A stretch of DNA of 8,771 nucleotides from Bacillota bacterium (GCA_012516115.1 JAAYXC010000064.1:1-8771), one strand, 5' to 3'; counted from the stretch's first letter, positions 1-6,423 are shown. Notes: generated by a model not told the origin, from the sequence alone. Numbers and translations: made by a program.

Positions 1-25
1 GGTGAAACCAAATAGGTCAACGGTT

Positions 26-77
26 TAGTATAAGAGAATTTTATATAAATAGCCGCCAAACTAGCGGTCTCTTACTA
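26..77. repeat. Imperfect inverted repeat with nested small hairpin in AT-rich intergenic DNA
   Basis: TAAGAGA (31-37) pairs perfectly with TCTCTTA (68-74). The stem continues with TAG/CTA after a 2-nt bulge. Inside it, CCGC (53-56) and GCGG (64-67) can form a second small hairpin that abuts the outer right arm. Just to the left, AAACC (5-9) and GGTTT (22-26) form another short inverted repeat, sharing base 26 with this stem. The stretch is clearly more AT-rich than the genes around it. Seen directly: the arms. Not known: whether this is an RNA structure, a cruciform or a mobile-element remnant. It lies beyond the minus-strand terminator candidate at 79-115, so it may belong to whatever lies further left. 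Confidence 0.5.
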
Positions 78-78
78 G

Positions 79-115
79 ATATAAAAGAAGGCCAACGTTT
101 AGCGCTAACCTTCTT
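79..115 (-). terminator. Candidate Rho-independent terminator ending the minus-strand transcript
   Basis: On the minus strand AAGAAGG (115-109) pairs with CCTTCTT (91-85). The stem continues inward through two U-G wobbles and an AGCG/CGTT segment (one more wobble), for about 13 pairs around a CTAAA loop. The right arm runs into a T-rich tail (CTTCTTTTATAT). On the plus strand the wobble pairs become C-A mismatches and no T-run follows, so the element is directional and reads leftward. It would end transcription coming from the DUF2284 gene, whose stop codon is about 180 bp upstream. The sequence also contains the 10-bp palindrome TTAGCGCTAA (99-108). Confidence 0.55.
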
Positions 116-200
116 AACGTAGAACTCGATTAACCGGAGGGAGGGACTACCTTGTTGGGCGCCTGAAGGAGATGGAAGAGCAATAGGCAGCAAAGCTTAA

Positions 201-244
201 TTTTGACCTCATGAAAAAACCATCGATGTCGATTGAGGTCAAAA
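201..244. repeat. Perfect 11-bp inverted repeat with a nested palindrome
   Basis: TTTTGACCTCA (201-211) and TGAGGTCAAAA (234-244) are exact reverse complements separated by 22 bp. The spacer itself ends in ATCGA-TG-TCGAT (222-233), which abuts the right arm. The minus-strand spacer also carries a run of six T after the inner palindrome. No T-run follows the outer stem on either strand, so it does not look like a standard terminator. It could be a bidirectional RNA hairpin, a protein-binding site or a remnant of a small mobile repeat; the sequence alone does not decide. Confidence 0.6.
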
Positions 245-267
245 CAAACCCTCAAGGCTCTGGCCTT
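240..267 (-). terminator. Weak terminator-like hairpin just after the DUF2284 gene
   Basis: On the minus strand AAGGC (267-263) and GCCTT (258-254) form a 5-bp stem around a 4-nt CAGA loop, followed by GAGGGTTTGTTTTG, a broken T-rich tail. It sits about 30 bp beyond the DUF2284 stop codon, the right place for a terminator. The stem is short and the tail is interrupted, so the stronger candidate at 79-115 may do most of the work. Confidence 0.3.
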
Positions 268-296
268 TGCTTCGCGCCATCAGCGGGCGGACCGCC

Positions 297-836
297 TCAT
301 TCGATCAACAGAAACGCATACCTGTTCATGGTCTCGTGATAATCTCTGAGGACCTCCAGCGGATACCCGATACTCCGCACCGTAGCGTAAACATCGATCC
401 CCAGGGCGTCGGCCCCCGGCCTGGCCAGCTCGGGGTGGCGGCATTTTGCCCGTTCTCCGGGGCAATCCGCGCATAACCGGCAGCAATCGAAAGTGATGAG
501 AAAGGTCTTGTAGTACCCGGCCAGGAAGACCGCCCGCTCGAGCCGGCAGAGTTGCAGATGCATCTCCCTCGACCAAGCCCATCGCTCTTCGGGTTCGGCC
601 GCGGTCTTCGCGAAGTGAAAGACCGCCGCCGTATCGTATTCGGAGACCAGCCGCCGGCACTCGTCGATGCCCGGCAGATTAGGGGGGCAGGTTCCCTTCT
701 TGTCAAAGCAGGAACAACCGAATTGGCAGCGGAAACGAACCCACTGGGCGATCTTGATCGAGGCGGGATCTATCCACTTGAAATCGGTGAAGCCGTGCCG
801 GAGGAAGAGTTCTTCCAAGGCCTGCTTGTCGGGCAT
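297..836 (-). CDS. DUF2284 family cysteine-rich, predicted metal-binding protein
   Basis: A 179-residue soluble protein that I assign to DUF2284, a family of predicted metal-binding proteins of unknown biochemical role, common in anaerobes. Eleven cysteines are visible. An N-terminal cluster reads C37-x3-C41-x-C43-x6-C50 followed by PPN. A second reads C118-C119-xx-C122-xx-C125-x6-C132 and is followed by RHPELARP and a GIDV motif (146-149), matching the family's C-terminal pattern. The cysteine spacing suggests one or two iron-sulfur or zinc sites, which is inference. There is no signal peptide or membrane segment. The ATG at 836 is chosen because AAAGGAG precedes it by 9 nt. It lies 55 bp downstream of the tautomerase gene on the same strand and is probably co-transcribed with it. 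It is the last gene before a terminator-rich intergenic stretch. Function and substrate are unknown. Confidence 0.9.
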   Translation of the reverse strand: MPDKQALEELFLRHGFTDFKWIDPASIKIAQWVRFRCQFGCSCFDKKGTCPPNLPGIDECRRLVSEYDTAAVFHFAKTAAEPEERWAWSREMHLQLCRLERAVFLAGYYKTFLITFDCCRLCADCPGERAKCRHPELARPGADALGIDVYATVRSIGYPLEVLRDYHETMNRYAFLLIE

Positions 837-891
837 TATCCTGTGCTCCTTTCGGAATCCGGCGTCTCTCCCGGATACCTTATCGGTTCCA

Positions 892-1092
892 TCACCCTCG
901 GTCCCCGAACAACTCGGTATGGAGCTTCCCCCCGGTCGCCCAGTTCTCCTTGGGCAACTCCTCGAATTGGATGGTGACGGCCTGCGGCGGTACTTTCCCC
1001 CCCCGGACCATGACCTCCGTCAGCGCCTCGGCCACTGCGGCCTTCTCTTCCCTTGTCCTTCCGGCCCAAAGGCTTACCCGGAGAATCGGCAT
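892..1092 (-). CDS. 4-oxalocrotonate tautomerase family enzyme (small tautomerase)
   Basis: A 66-codon protein, the usual size of a 4-OT subunit (62 to 70 residues), expected to be a hexameric or dimeric cytosolic enzyme. It begins Met-Pro, so removal of Met exposes the amino-terminal proline that acts as catalytic base in this superfamily. Numbered from that proline, Arg11 of the GRT motif is present. The position of Pseudomonas 4-OT Arg39 is Thr, and that of Phe50 is Trp, within the common PKENW segment (46-50). The fold and Pro1 chemistry are therefore supported, but the natural substrate is unlikely to be 2-hydroxymuconate, and no meta-cleavage pathway genes are nearby. The start is supported by an SD-like purine tract (GGGGGTGA) just upstream. 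The gene follows the AbiEii-like toxin gene after 96 bp and precedes the DUF2284 gene by 55 bp, all on the same strand. Why a tautomerase sits here is not clear. Confidence 0.9.
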   Translation of the reverse strand: MPILRVSLWAGRTREEKAAVAEALTEVMVRGGKVPPQAVTIQFEELPKENWATGGKLHTELFGDRG

Positions 1093-1188
1093 CTCCTCAC
1101 CCCCTTTCCCCGGTTCTTCTTATCTTCAGGTCGAATTAATAGTTTTTTTTGTAACACTTTCCCCTTTCCCCTTTTGCCTTTATCCTAA

Positions 1189-2061
1189 CTAACTTTTGCC
1201 TTTTAAATCATCACCGGGTGGGGGAATAGGAGTCGGCCCTTCCCTCGCCGGGGCCGGTTTTTGTAAAAGCGCCATCAAATTCTCCATACTCAACAGCGCC
1301 GAATCGAACCCTTCCGGCAGGAACGGCACTACGTCGGCGCGCGCCCGCTCCCAGTCTACTCCCTGCAGGCGCGCGGCCACCAAACTCCGCCAGTTTTCCT
1401 CCGTCGGCGCTTCACCCGGCCAGCCCGTCTGGGCAAGCGCGTTACGGAGCATAACAAGATTCGGCTCCGGCCATGAGCGGTCGCTCAAGTACCATAGAAG
1501 ATCGTAGAGATCGCGGCCTTTTACATAGGGACGCTGCAGGATGGCATGGATCTTGCCGGCCAGAAGCGAGGCCCGGTCATGGTGTTGCAGCCGCAGGAGA
1601 ACGTGGCGCCGGATGAGGCTCGTGGCCAGCCCCGCCCCCGCCGGGGGGTTGGTGTCCACCTCGCTCTTGATGGAAAGTGTCTGCCCGCGATGAGGGGAAA
1701 AACCCAATTCAAAAAGCAGGCCGGGGAAGCGAATAAAAGCGCTATGGACCGTCTTCTGGTCGTTGACCTTGACCTCTACCCGGTAACCCTGGCGAGTAAG
1801 GTCGTTCTTGATGCTTTTAAGATAGGCCCGGAAATCGTAGAGGGCGGGTTCGCGCTCCAAGGCAAAATCCAGATCCTCGGAAAAGCGTTCGCTGCCGAAG
1901 AGAAACCTCAACGCCGTGCCGCCGTGAAAGGCCAGGGGTACCATGGCCCCGGCGCGCTGCAAGGCGGCCAGAATCCTCGCCTGCAGGTATTCCCGCGCGA
2001 TGTTCACTCCGTTCTCCCGCCCCATCCCTTCTCCCACCAGCGAACGTAAATGCTCTTTCAT
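1189..2061 (-). CDS. AbiEii/AbiGii-type nucleotidyltransferase toxin (type IV toxin-antitoxin)
   Basis: A 290-residue cytosolic protein with the hallmarks of the AbiEii/AbiGii toxin family, nucleotidyltransferases that halt growth when not held back by the partner AbiEi. Residues 46-66 carry the nucleotidyltransferase core: GGTALRFLFG, then SEDLDF with the two metal-binding aspartates (D63, D65). A strand motif IKSEVDTNP (131-139) probably supplies the third acidic residue. The C-terminal half contains LLAGKIHAIL (167-176) and KGRDLYDLLW (181-190), the conserved Lys and RDxxD block of the family. All expected motifs are intact, so the toxin looks active. The C-terminus ends in a Pro/Gly-rich tail (from about 268). 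The ATG at 2061 is preferred because it overlaps the antitoxin stop codon as ATGA, giving translational coupling; an internal ATG at 2025 has a purine-rich site and is the alternative. What it modifies cannot be read from sequence; related MenA-type toxins act on tRNA. Confidence 0.93.
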   Translation of the reverse strand: MKEHLRSLVGEGMGRENGVNIAREYLQARILAALQRAGAMVPLAFHGGTALRFLFGSERFSEDLDFALEREPALYDFRAYLKSIKNDLTRQGYRVEVKVNDQKTVHSAFIRFPGLLFELGFSPHRGQTLSIKSEVDTNPPAGAGLATSLIRRHVLLRLQHHDRASLLAGKIHAILQRPYVKGRDLYDLLWYLSDRSWPEPNLVMLRNALAQTGWPGEAPTEENWRSLVAARLQGVDWERARADVVPFLPEGFDSALLSMENLMALLQKPAPAREGPTPIPPPGDDLKGKS

Positions 2062-2690
2062 AGCTCGGTAAAGCCCTCGCTCTCCTCGGCCCGTAATCGC
2101 AATACGTATTCGACCGCCCGCCGCAGCTTGGGGCTCGTCACATGGCGGGCGAGTTCCTCCGGGCGCAGGATCGCCAGGTTTTCCAGGCGTAGCTCACGGA
2201 GGTACGCGGGAGCGTCGCCCCCGGGAGTCAGATAGATCAGGTCCAAGAGCGCCTTCTCCGGCGTAGCCAGGTATGCTTCTTGTCCGTTACCCACCGCCGT
2301 GAGAATGTATCCCCTCAGCAAAGAAGGCTTGAGATGGCGGTATTCGTATCTCCCGAGCGGCGTATGAAAGGTGACCGGCCTGCCCGGGGTAACGCTGGTC
2401 ACCGCGTGAACACCTTCGGGGATCAGGCCGTAGTAGGCGAGGGCCGATTGCAGGCTGACGTAGGAGCCGCCCACCAACCGGTTGGCGACGAGGAAGGGGT
2501 GCGGGGGATTTTTTTGAAACGGTGGCGCCAGGGCGTAGAGGCCGCGGCGCAGCTGGAGAAGACGCCCCGACCTGACCCACCGCGACAACTGCCGCCGCAC
2601 GTCGGACGGGTCCACATCCCCCGCCAGCAGGAGCCCTGTTTCGAAGACCGGTTCGTCCCCCACGGCCGCGAGTAGTTCTTCGAATTTCAT
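2058..2690 (-). CDS. AbiEi-type antitoxin and transcriptional repressor (type IV toxin-antitoxin)
   Basis: A 210-residue protein encoded directly before the AbiEii-like toxin and overlapping it by four bases (ATGA). Residues 1-54 form a winged-helix DNA-binding domain, with the recognition-helix region VRRQLSRWVRSGRLLQLRRG (31-50) ending in GLYAL. The C-terminal antitoxin domain contains YVSLQSALAYYGLIPE (77-92) and ATPEKALLDLIYL (142-154), both typical of AbiEi proteins. In characterised AbiE systems the antitoxin represses its own operon by binding inverted repeats in the promoter and counters the toxin without a tight complex (type IV). Here such a repeat lies in the promoter. I start at the ATG at 2690, giving the family's usual MKFEELL beginning. 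The reading frame extends upstream to an ATG at 2726, but those 12 codons run through the promoter and have no ribosome-binding site. No Shine-Dalgarno site precedes 2690 either, which fits a leaderless message. Confidence 0.92.
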   Translation of the reverse strand: MKFEELLAAVGDEPVFETGLLLAGDVDPSDVRRQLSRWVRSGRLLQLRRGLYALAPPFQKNPPHPFLVANRLVGGSYVSLQSALAYYGLIPEGVHAVTSVTPGRPVTFHTPLGRYEYRHLKPSLLRGYILTAVGNGQEAYLATPEKALLDLIYLTPGGDAPAYLRELRLENLAILRPEELARHVTSPKLRRAVEYVLRLRAEESEGFTEL

Positions 2691-2696
2691 GCAGTT

Positions 2697-2726
2697 ATTA
2701 TACCACAAATGGCAAGTTAATGCCAT
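2697..2726 (-). promoter_or_regulatory. Promoter of the abiE-type operon, predicted leaderless
   Basis: On the minus strand a perfect TATAAT (2702-2697) is preceded by TGG, giving an extended -10 element. An 18-bp spacer leads to ATGGCA (2726-2721), four of six matches to TTGACA. An AT-rich stretch (TTTTTTAATAATTT) lies upstream and could act as an UP element. Counting seven bases from the last base of the -10 places the transcription start at 2690, the A of the antitoxin ATG. No Shine-Dalgarno site lies between promoter and ATG. The -10 is strong evidence; the exact start site is inference. Confidence 0.7.
2709..2726. promoter_or_regulatory. Candidate autoregulatory operator (6+6 bp inverted repeat)
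   Basis: ATGGCA (2709-2714) and TGCCAT (2721-2726) are perfect inverted repeats with a 6-bp spacer. One arm coincides with the -35 hexamer and the other lies in the spacer before the -10. A dimeric repressor bound here would block RNA polymerase. Because AbiEi proteins repress their own promoters through inverted repeats, the adjacent antitoxin is the natural candidate ligand. Only one such repeat is evident, whereas characterised AbiE promoters can carry two. Confidence 0.55.
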
Positions 2727-2800
2727 AAATTATTAAAAAATTTGACCGGATAAAATCACCTTTTTCCTTTTTCGCCCGAAGCCGCTTCTTCCCCCGCCCC

Positions 2801-4651
2801 CTACATGGTTCCTTCCACTCCCAACCTCCGGAACTGGCTCGTATAAAGTTGGTAGTAGAAACCCCGCCGGGCCAGGAGGGTGTCGTGGGTGCCGCGCTCG
2901 ACGATCTCTCCGTTCCGGATGACCAGCACCTGGTCCGCGTGGCGGATGGTGGAGAGACGGTGAGCGATGACGAAGCTCGTCCGCCCCCGCATCAGGCGCA
3001 GGAGCGCTTCCTGGAGGAGCCCTTCCGTCCGGGTGTCTACATTGCTGGTGGCTTCATCCAGGATCAGGATCTCAGGATCGGCCAGGATCGCGCGGGCGAT
3101 GGCCAGAAGCTGCCGCTGGCCCTGGCTTAAATTGGCGCCCCGTTCGCTCAGGACGGTTTGGTATCCCTGGGGCAGCCGACGGATGAACCCGTCCGCGTTG
3201 GCCAGTCTGGCCGCCTCGATCACTTCTTCATCCGTGGCCGTCAACCTGCCGTAACGGAGGTTCTCCATGACCGTATCGGCAAAAAGGAAGTTATCCTGGA
3301 GGACGAGGCCGATCCGCCGTCGGAGATCTTCCTTGGGGATCTCTCGGATATCGATCCCGTCGATGAGGATCGCCCCCTCATCCACGTCGTAAAACCGCAT
3401 GAGCAGGTTGGCGATGGTCGTCTTCCCCGCCCCCGTCGGCCCCACCAGGGCAATGGTCTGGCCCGGTTTCGCCCGGAGGCTGATATGCTTCAAGACCTGT
3501 ACCCCCGGCTCGTAGCCGAAGGAGACGTCATCGAATGCGACCTCCCCTTTGATATGTTCCAGACGCCTTGCGGGTGGAGCGTCTTCCTCCTCAGGCGCTT
3601 CGTTCAGCACCTCAAAGACCCGTTCCGCGCCGGCCAGGGCCGACTGGATGGTGTTGAATAACTGGGCGATCTGGTTAAGCGGCCGGGAGAGGCGGCGCGC
3701 ATAGTTGATAAAGCCGACGATGGCGCCGACGGTGGCCGCCCCGCGCACGGCCAGCCACCCACCGGCGCAGGCCACGATGGCCAGGCCGAGGTTGTTGACC
3801 ATGTTCATCAGGGGACCCATGGAACCGGCGAAGATGCGGGCCCGCAGGGCCACCTTCTGCAGGCGGCGATTGACCCCGGCGAACTCACGCATCACGGTCT
3901 CTTCGCGCACGAAGGCCTTGACCACCCGCTGGCCGGTGATGGTCTCCTCGATGAGGCCGTTGAGCTCGCCCAGAGTCCTTTGGGTTTCCCGGAAACCACG
4001 CCGCGTCCGCGCGGCCACCACCCGAGTGAGCAGATAGGTCAGGGGCATCACGGTGAGACTGACCACGGCCAGGCGGATGTTGAGCGTGAACATGACGACG
4101 ATGACCCCGAGCAACCCCAGGACGTTGGCGACCAGCTGACTGAAACTGGAAGTAAGGACGTTATTGATGTTCTCCACATCGTTGGTGAGACGGCTCATGA
4201 GTTCACCATGGGTCCGAAAGTCGAAGAAGCGGAGGGGTAGCCTCTGCAACCAAACGAAAAGATCTCTTCGTATATCGCGAACCGCCCGCTGGGCCACCCC
4301 GGCCATGATGTAGGTCTGCAGCCAAACGCCCGCCGCCGTCACGAGGTAGAGGACGATCATCGCCAACAACAGCCGGCCGAGGCCGGAAAGATCGCCCCGG
4401 ACGACGTATTCATCGATGGCCCGGCCCATGAGATAGGGCCCCAGCAGGTCGGCGGCCGAACTCAGGACCACCAGCCCCACCACGCCGAAAAGGGCCCAAC
4501 GTTGCGTCTGCAAATACCCCCAGAGACGAAGGAGGGTTCCCCGGCTGTCCCGGGATCTCTCCGGTTCCTGGAATAAGCCCATGGGCCCACGGCCGGGGCG
4601 GAACGGGAGGGAAATTTCCGGAGTCCGTGGGGCGGGCCGGCGCTCAGGCAT
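2801..4651 (-). CDS. Heterodimeric ABC exporter, half-transporter with catalytically competent Walker B
   Basis: A 616-residue fused permease-ATPase half-transporter. A type I exporter membrane domain with about six helices spans residues 50 to 340, with the coupling-helix region RVVKAFVRE at 242-250. The nucleotide-binding domain runs from about 368: A-loop Tyr380, Walker A GPTGAGKT (404-411), Q-loop Gln452, x-loop SERG (502-505), signature LSQGQ (508-512), Walker B ILILDEATS (528-536) with catalytic Glu533, and H-loop His564. Its own Walker A/B/H site is therefore canonical while its signature deviates from LSGGQ, the pattern of the active-site subunit in TM288/BmrD-like proteins. It pairs with the adjacent degenerate subunit, whose gene it overlaps by 8 bp. 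Residues 1 to 38 are a Pro/Arg-rich lead-in; a later start at Met24 is possible, but GGGGTG lies upstream of the chosen ATG. Substrate cannot be read from sequence; multidrug or lipid export is typical of the class. Confidence 0.96.
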   Translation of the reverse strand: MPERRPAPRTPEISLPFRPGRGPMGLFQEPERSRDSRGTLLRLWGYLQTQRWALFGVVGLVVLSSAADLLGPYLMGRAIDEYVVRGDLSGLGRLLLAMIVLYLVTAAGVWLQTYIMAGVAQRAVRDIRRDLFVWLQRLPLRFFDFRTHGELMSRLTNDVENINNVLTSSFSQLVANVLGLLGVIVVMFTLNIRLAVVSLTVMPLTYLLTRVVAARTRRGFRETQRTLGELNGLIEETITGQRVVKAFVREETVMREFAGVNRRLQKVALRARIFAGSMGPLMNMVNNLGLAIVACAGGWLAVRGAATVGAIVGFINYARRLSRPLNQIAQLFNTIQSALAGAERVFEVLNEAPEEEDAPPARRLEHIKGEVAFDDVSFGYEPGVQVLKHISLRAKPGQTIALVGPTGAGKTTIANLLMRFYDVDEGAILIDGIDIREIPKEDLRRRIGLVLQDNFLFADTVMENLRYGRLTATDEEVIEAARLANADGFIRRLPQGYQTVLSERGANLSQGQRQLLAIARAILADPEILILDEATSNVDTRTEGLLQEALLRLMRGRTSFVIAHRLSTIRHADQVLVIRNGEIVERGTHDTLLARRGFYYQLYTSQFRRLGVEGTM

Positions 4652-6413
4652 GCTCCATCACCCCGCCGTCCAACTGGGAACGGTAGATGGCGCGGTAGAG
4701 GGGACTTGAGGCCAATAGTTCCTCGTGGGTGCCTTCGGCCACGATCCGCCCGTCTTCCAAGACCAGGATCTTGTCGGCGCTCATGACCGAACCGATGCGC
4801 TGGGCGATGACAAGACACGTCCGGGGCGCTGCCATACCGTTGGTATTCTGCTGCCGCAGGGAAGTCAGGGCCCTCCAGATCCTCGCCTCCGTCTCCATGT
4901 CCACGGCGCTGGTGCTGTCATCCAGGATGAGGATGGTCGGATTGACGAGCAAAGCGCGGGCGATGGCGATGCGCTGTTTCTGCCCGCCGGAGAGGTTGAC
5001 CCCCCGCTGGCCCAGGACGGTGTCGTACCCGTCGGGCAGGGCCATGATGAAATCGTGCGCCTGGGCGAGTTTGGCCGCAGCGATGACTTCTTCGTCCGTG
5101 GCCTCGGGGCGGCCGTAGCGGATATTATCCCGGATGGTCCCGCTGAAGAGGACGGTCTCCTGAAGGACGAAACCTATCTTCCGGCGGAGATCCGCCTGGG
5201 AAAGCTCCCGCACGTCCATTCCGTCGACGGATACCCGGCCGGCCGTCGCATCGTAAAACCGCGGGATAAGGCCGGCCAGGCTCGATTTGCCCGCGCCCGT
5301 GCTCCCCAGGATCGCCACCGTCTGCCCGGGTTCGACCCTGAAGGTGATTTCTTTAAGTACCGGGGCTTCATCTTTCCGGCCGTAGCCGAAAGTAACGTTC
5401 TCAAAGGCGATCTGTCCTTGAAGACGCTCTATGGGGCGGGCGTCGGGGCGGTCGACTACCTCCGGTTCCGCGAGAAAGACCTCCTGGAGGCGCTGGGCCG
5501 ACGCCTCGGCCCGGGCCAGCTGGACCACGAGCTGGCTTACCATCATCAGGGAGAAAAGGGTGGTCAGGAGATAGTCGACAAAGGCGATGATCTGCCCCAG
5601 GCGCATGGAACCGCCCTTGACGAACCATCCCCCGAACCAAAGGACGCCGATGATCCCCAGGTTCATGGTGAGCAAGAGGAAAGAGGGCATGGCCGCCACG
5701 GTCCGCGCCGCCTGGATGGCCCGCATCATCAGGTCGTCGTTGACCCGTCCGAAGCGCGCCTCCTCATGCGGCGCCCGCACGAAGGACTTGACCACCCTGA
5801 TCCCCGCCAGGTTCTCCTGGACGACTTTATTGAGGCCGTCCAGGCGTTCCTGGACCAGGGTATAGAGGGGGGTGGTGCGCCGGATGACCCAGACCATGGC
5901 CAAAAGCTCCATGGGTAAAAGGATCAGGGGGATGAATGCCAGTTGCGGACCGGTCACGATGGCCATCACCAGGCTCCCGAGGAGCAGGAGCGGGGCCCGC
6001 ACCAGGATGCGCAAAAGCATCAGGAGGGCTTCTTGGAGCTGGGCCACATCATTGGTGAGATTGGTGATGAGATGCCCGGTGCCCAGCCGGTCCAGGTTGC
6101 CGAAGGAGAGGGACTGGATCTTCCGAAACAGCGCCTCGCGGAGATCGGCGCCGAAACCCTGGACGGCCGTCTCCGCCGCGATGCCGTTGGAGATGCCGCC
6201 GCAGGCGCCGATCAGGGCCAGGGCCACCATCAGGAGGCCGGTCTGCACCACCACCCCCAGATCCAGCCGGGCGATCCCCTCGTCCACGATACGTTGGACC
6301 ATCCGCGGCTGCATCAGGTCCATCATCACTTCTAAAAGCATTAATAAAGGGGCGATAACGACGAGATGCCGGTAAGGGTGTAAAAACTTCGCCAATAAGC
6401 GGGTGGATTTCAT
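4644..6413 (-). CDS. Heterodimeric ABC exporter, half-transporter with degenerate ATP site
   Basis: A 589-residue permease-ATPase half-transporter. The membrane domain covers about residues 15 to 305. The nucleotide-binding domain shows A-loop Tyr344, Walker A GSTGAGKS (370-377), Q-loop Gln419, a canonical LSGGQ (474-478), then a Walker B of ILILDDST (494-501) in which Asp499 replaces the catalytic glutamate, and an H-loop Gln538 in VIAQR where histidine is usual. These two substitutions mark the degenerate-site subunit of TM287/BmrC-type heterodimers, so its LSGGQ should complete the partner's active site. About eight to ten extra residues (around 520-530, QQNTNGMAAP) appear between Walker B and the H-loop compared with the partner. 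The ATG at 6413 is chosen because it gives a typical MKSTRLL beginning with GGGGAG 10 nt upstream; a GTG at 6470 would add 19 residues. It is the first gene of the two-gene operon and begins 82 bp after uvrB. Confidence 0.96.
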   Translation of the reverse strand: MKSTRLLAKFLHPYRHLVVIAPLLMLLEVMMDLMQPRMVQRIVDEGIARLDLGVVVQTGLLMVALALIGACGGISNGIAAETAVQGFGADLREALFRKIQSLSFGNLDRLGTGHLITNLTNDVAQLQEALLMLLRILVRAPLLLLGSLVMAIVTGPQLAFIPLILLPMELLAMVWVIRRTTPLYTLVQERLDGLNKVVQENLAGIRVVKSFVRAPHEEARFGRVNDDLMMRAIQAARTVAAMPSFLLLTMNLGIIGVLWFGGWFVKGGSMRLGQIIAFVDYLLTTLFSLMMVSQLVVQLARAEASAQRLQEVFLAEPEVVDRPDARPIERLQGQIAFENVTFGYGRKDEAPVLKEITFRVEPGQTVAILGSTGAGKSSLAGLIPRFYDATAGRVSVDGMDVRELSQADLRRKIGFVLQETVLFSGTIRDNIRYGRPEATDEEVIAAAKLAQAHDFIMALPDGYDTVLGQRGVNLSGGQKQRIAIARALLVNPTILILDDSTSAVDMETEARIWRALTSLRQQNTNGMAAPRTCLVIAQRIGSVMSADKILVLEDGRIVAEGTHEELLASSPLYRAIYRSQLDGGVMEHA

Positions 6414-6423
6414 TTCTTCTTTT

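Noticed and set aside
85..115. Resemblance to an integron attC site (GCCAAC, GTTTAGC, GCTAAC words)
   Set aside because: The RYYYAAC and GTTRRRY core boxes do not match at the correct positions and no integrase or cassette is near. A minus-strand terminator explains the hairpin better.
116..200. Possible riboswitch (GGAGGGAGGGACTACC resembles part of the SAM-I core)
   Set aside because: The required CTTATC-AGAG segment and the GGCCC-ATGA continuation are missing, and no gene follows on that strand within the window.
211..339. Plus-strand 42-codon open frame starting MKKPSMS
   Set aside because: It has no Shine-Dalgarno site, starts inside the inverted repeat at 201-244 and overlaps the 3' end of the DUF2284 gene. 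Nothing in it suggests a protein.
2691..2726. Upstream ATG extending the antitoxin by 12 codons
   Set aside because: The extension runs through the -35, operator and -10, has no ribosome-binding site, and the family normally begins near MKFEELL.
4725..5918. Long plus-strand open frame (397 codons) antisense to the first ABC gene
   Set aside because: It mirrors the degenerate-site ABC half-transporter, whose motifs are unambiguous. Its translation is low-complexity, rich in D, G, P and R, and matches no family I recognise. GC-rich codon usage explains the missing stops.
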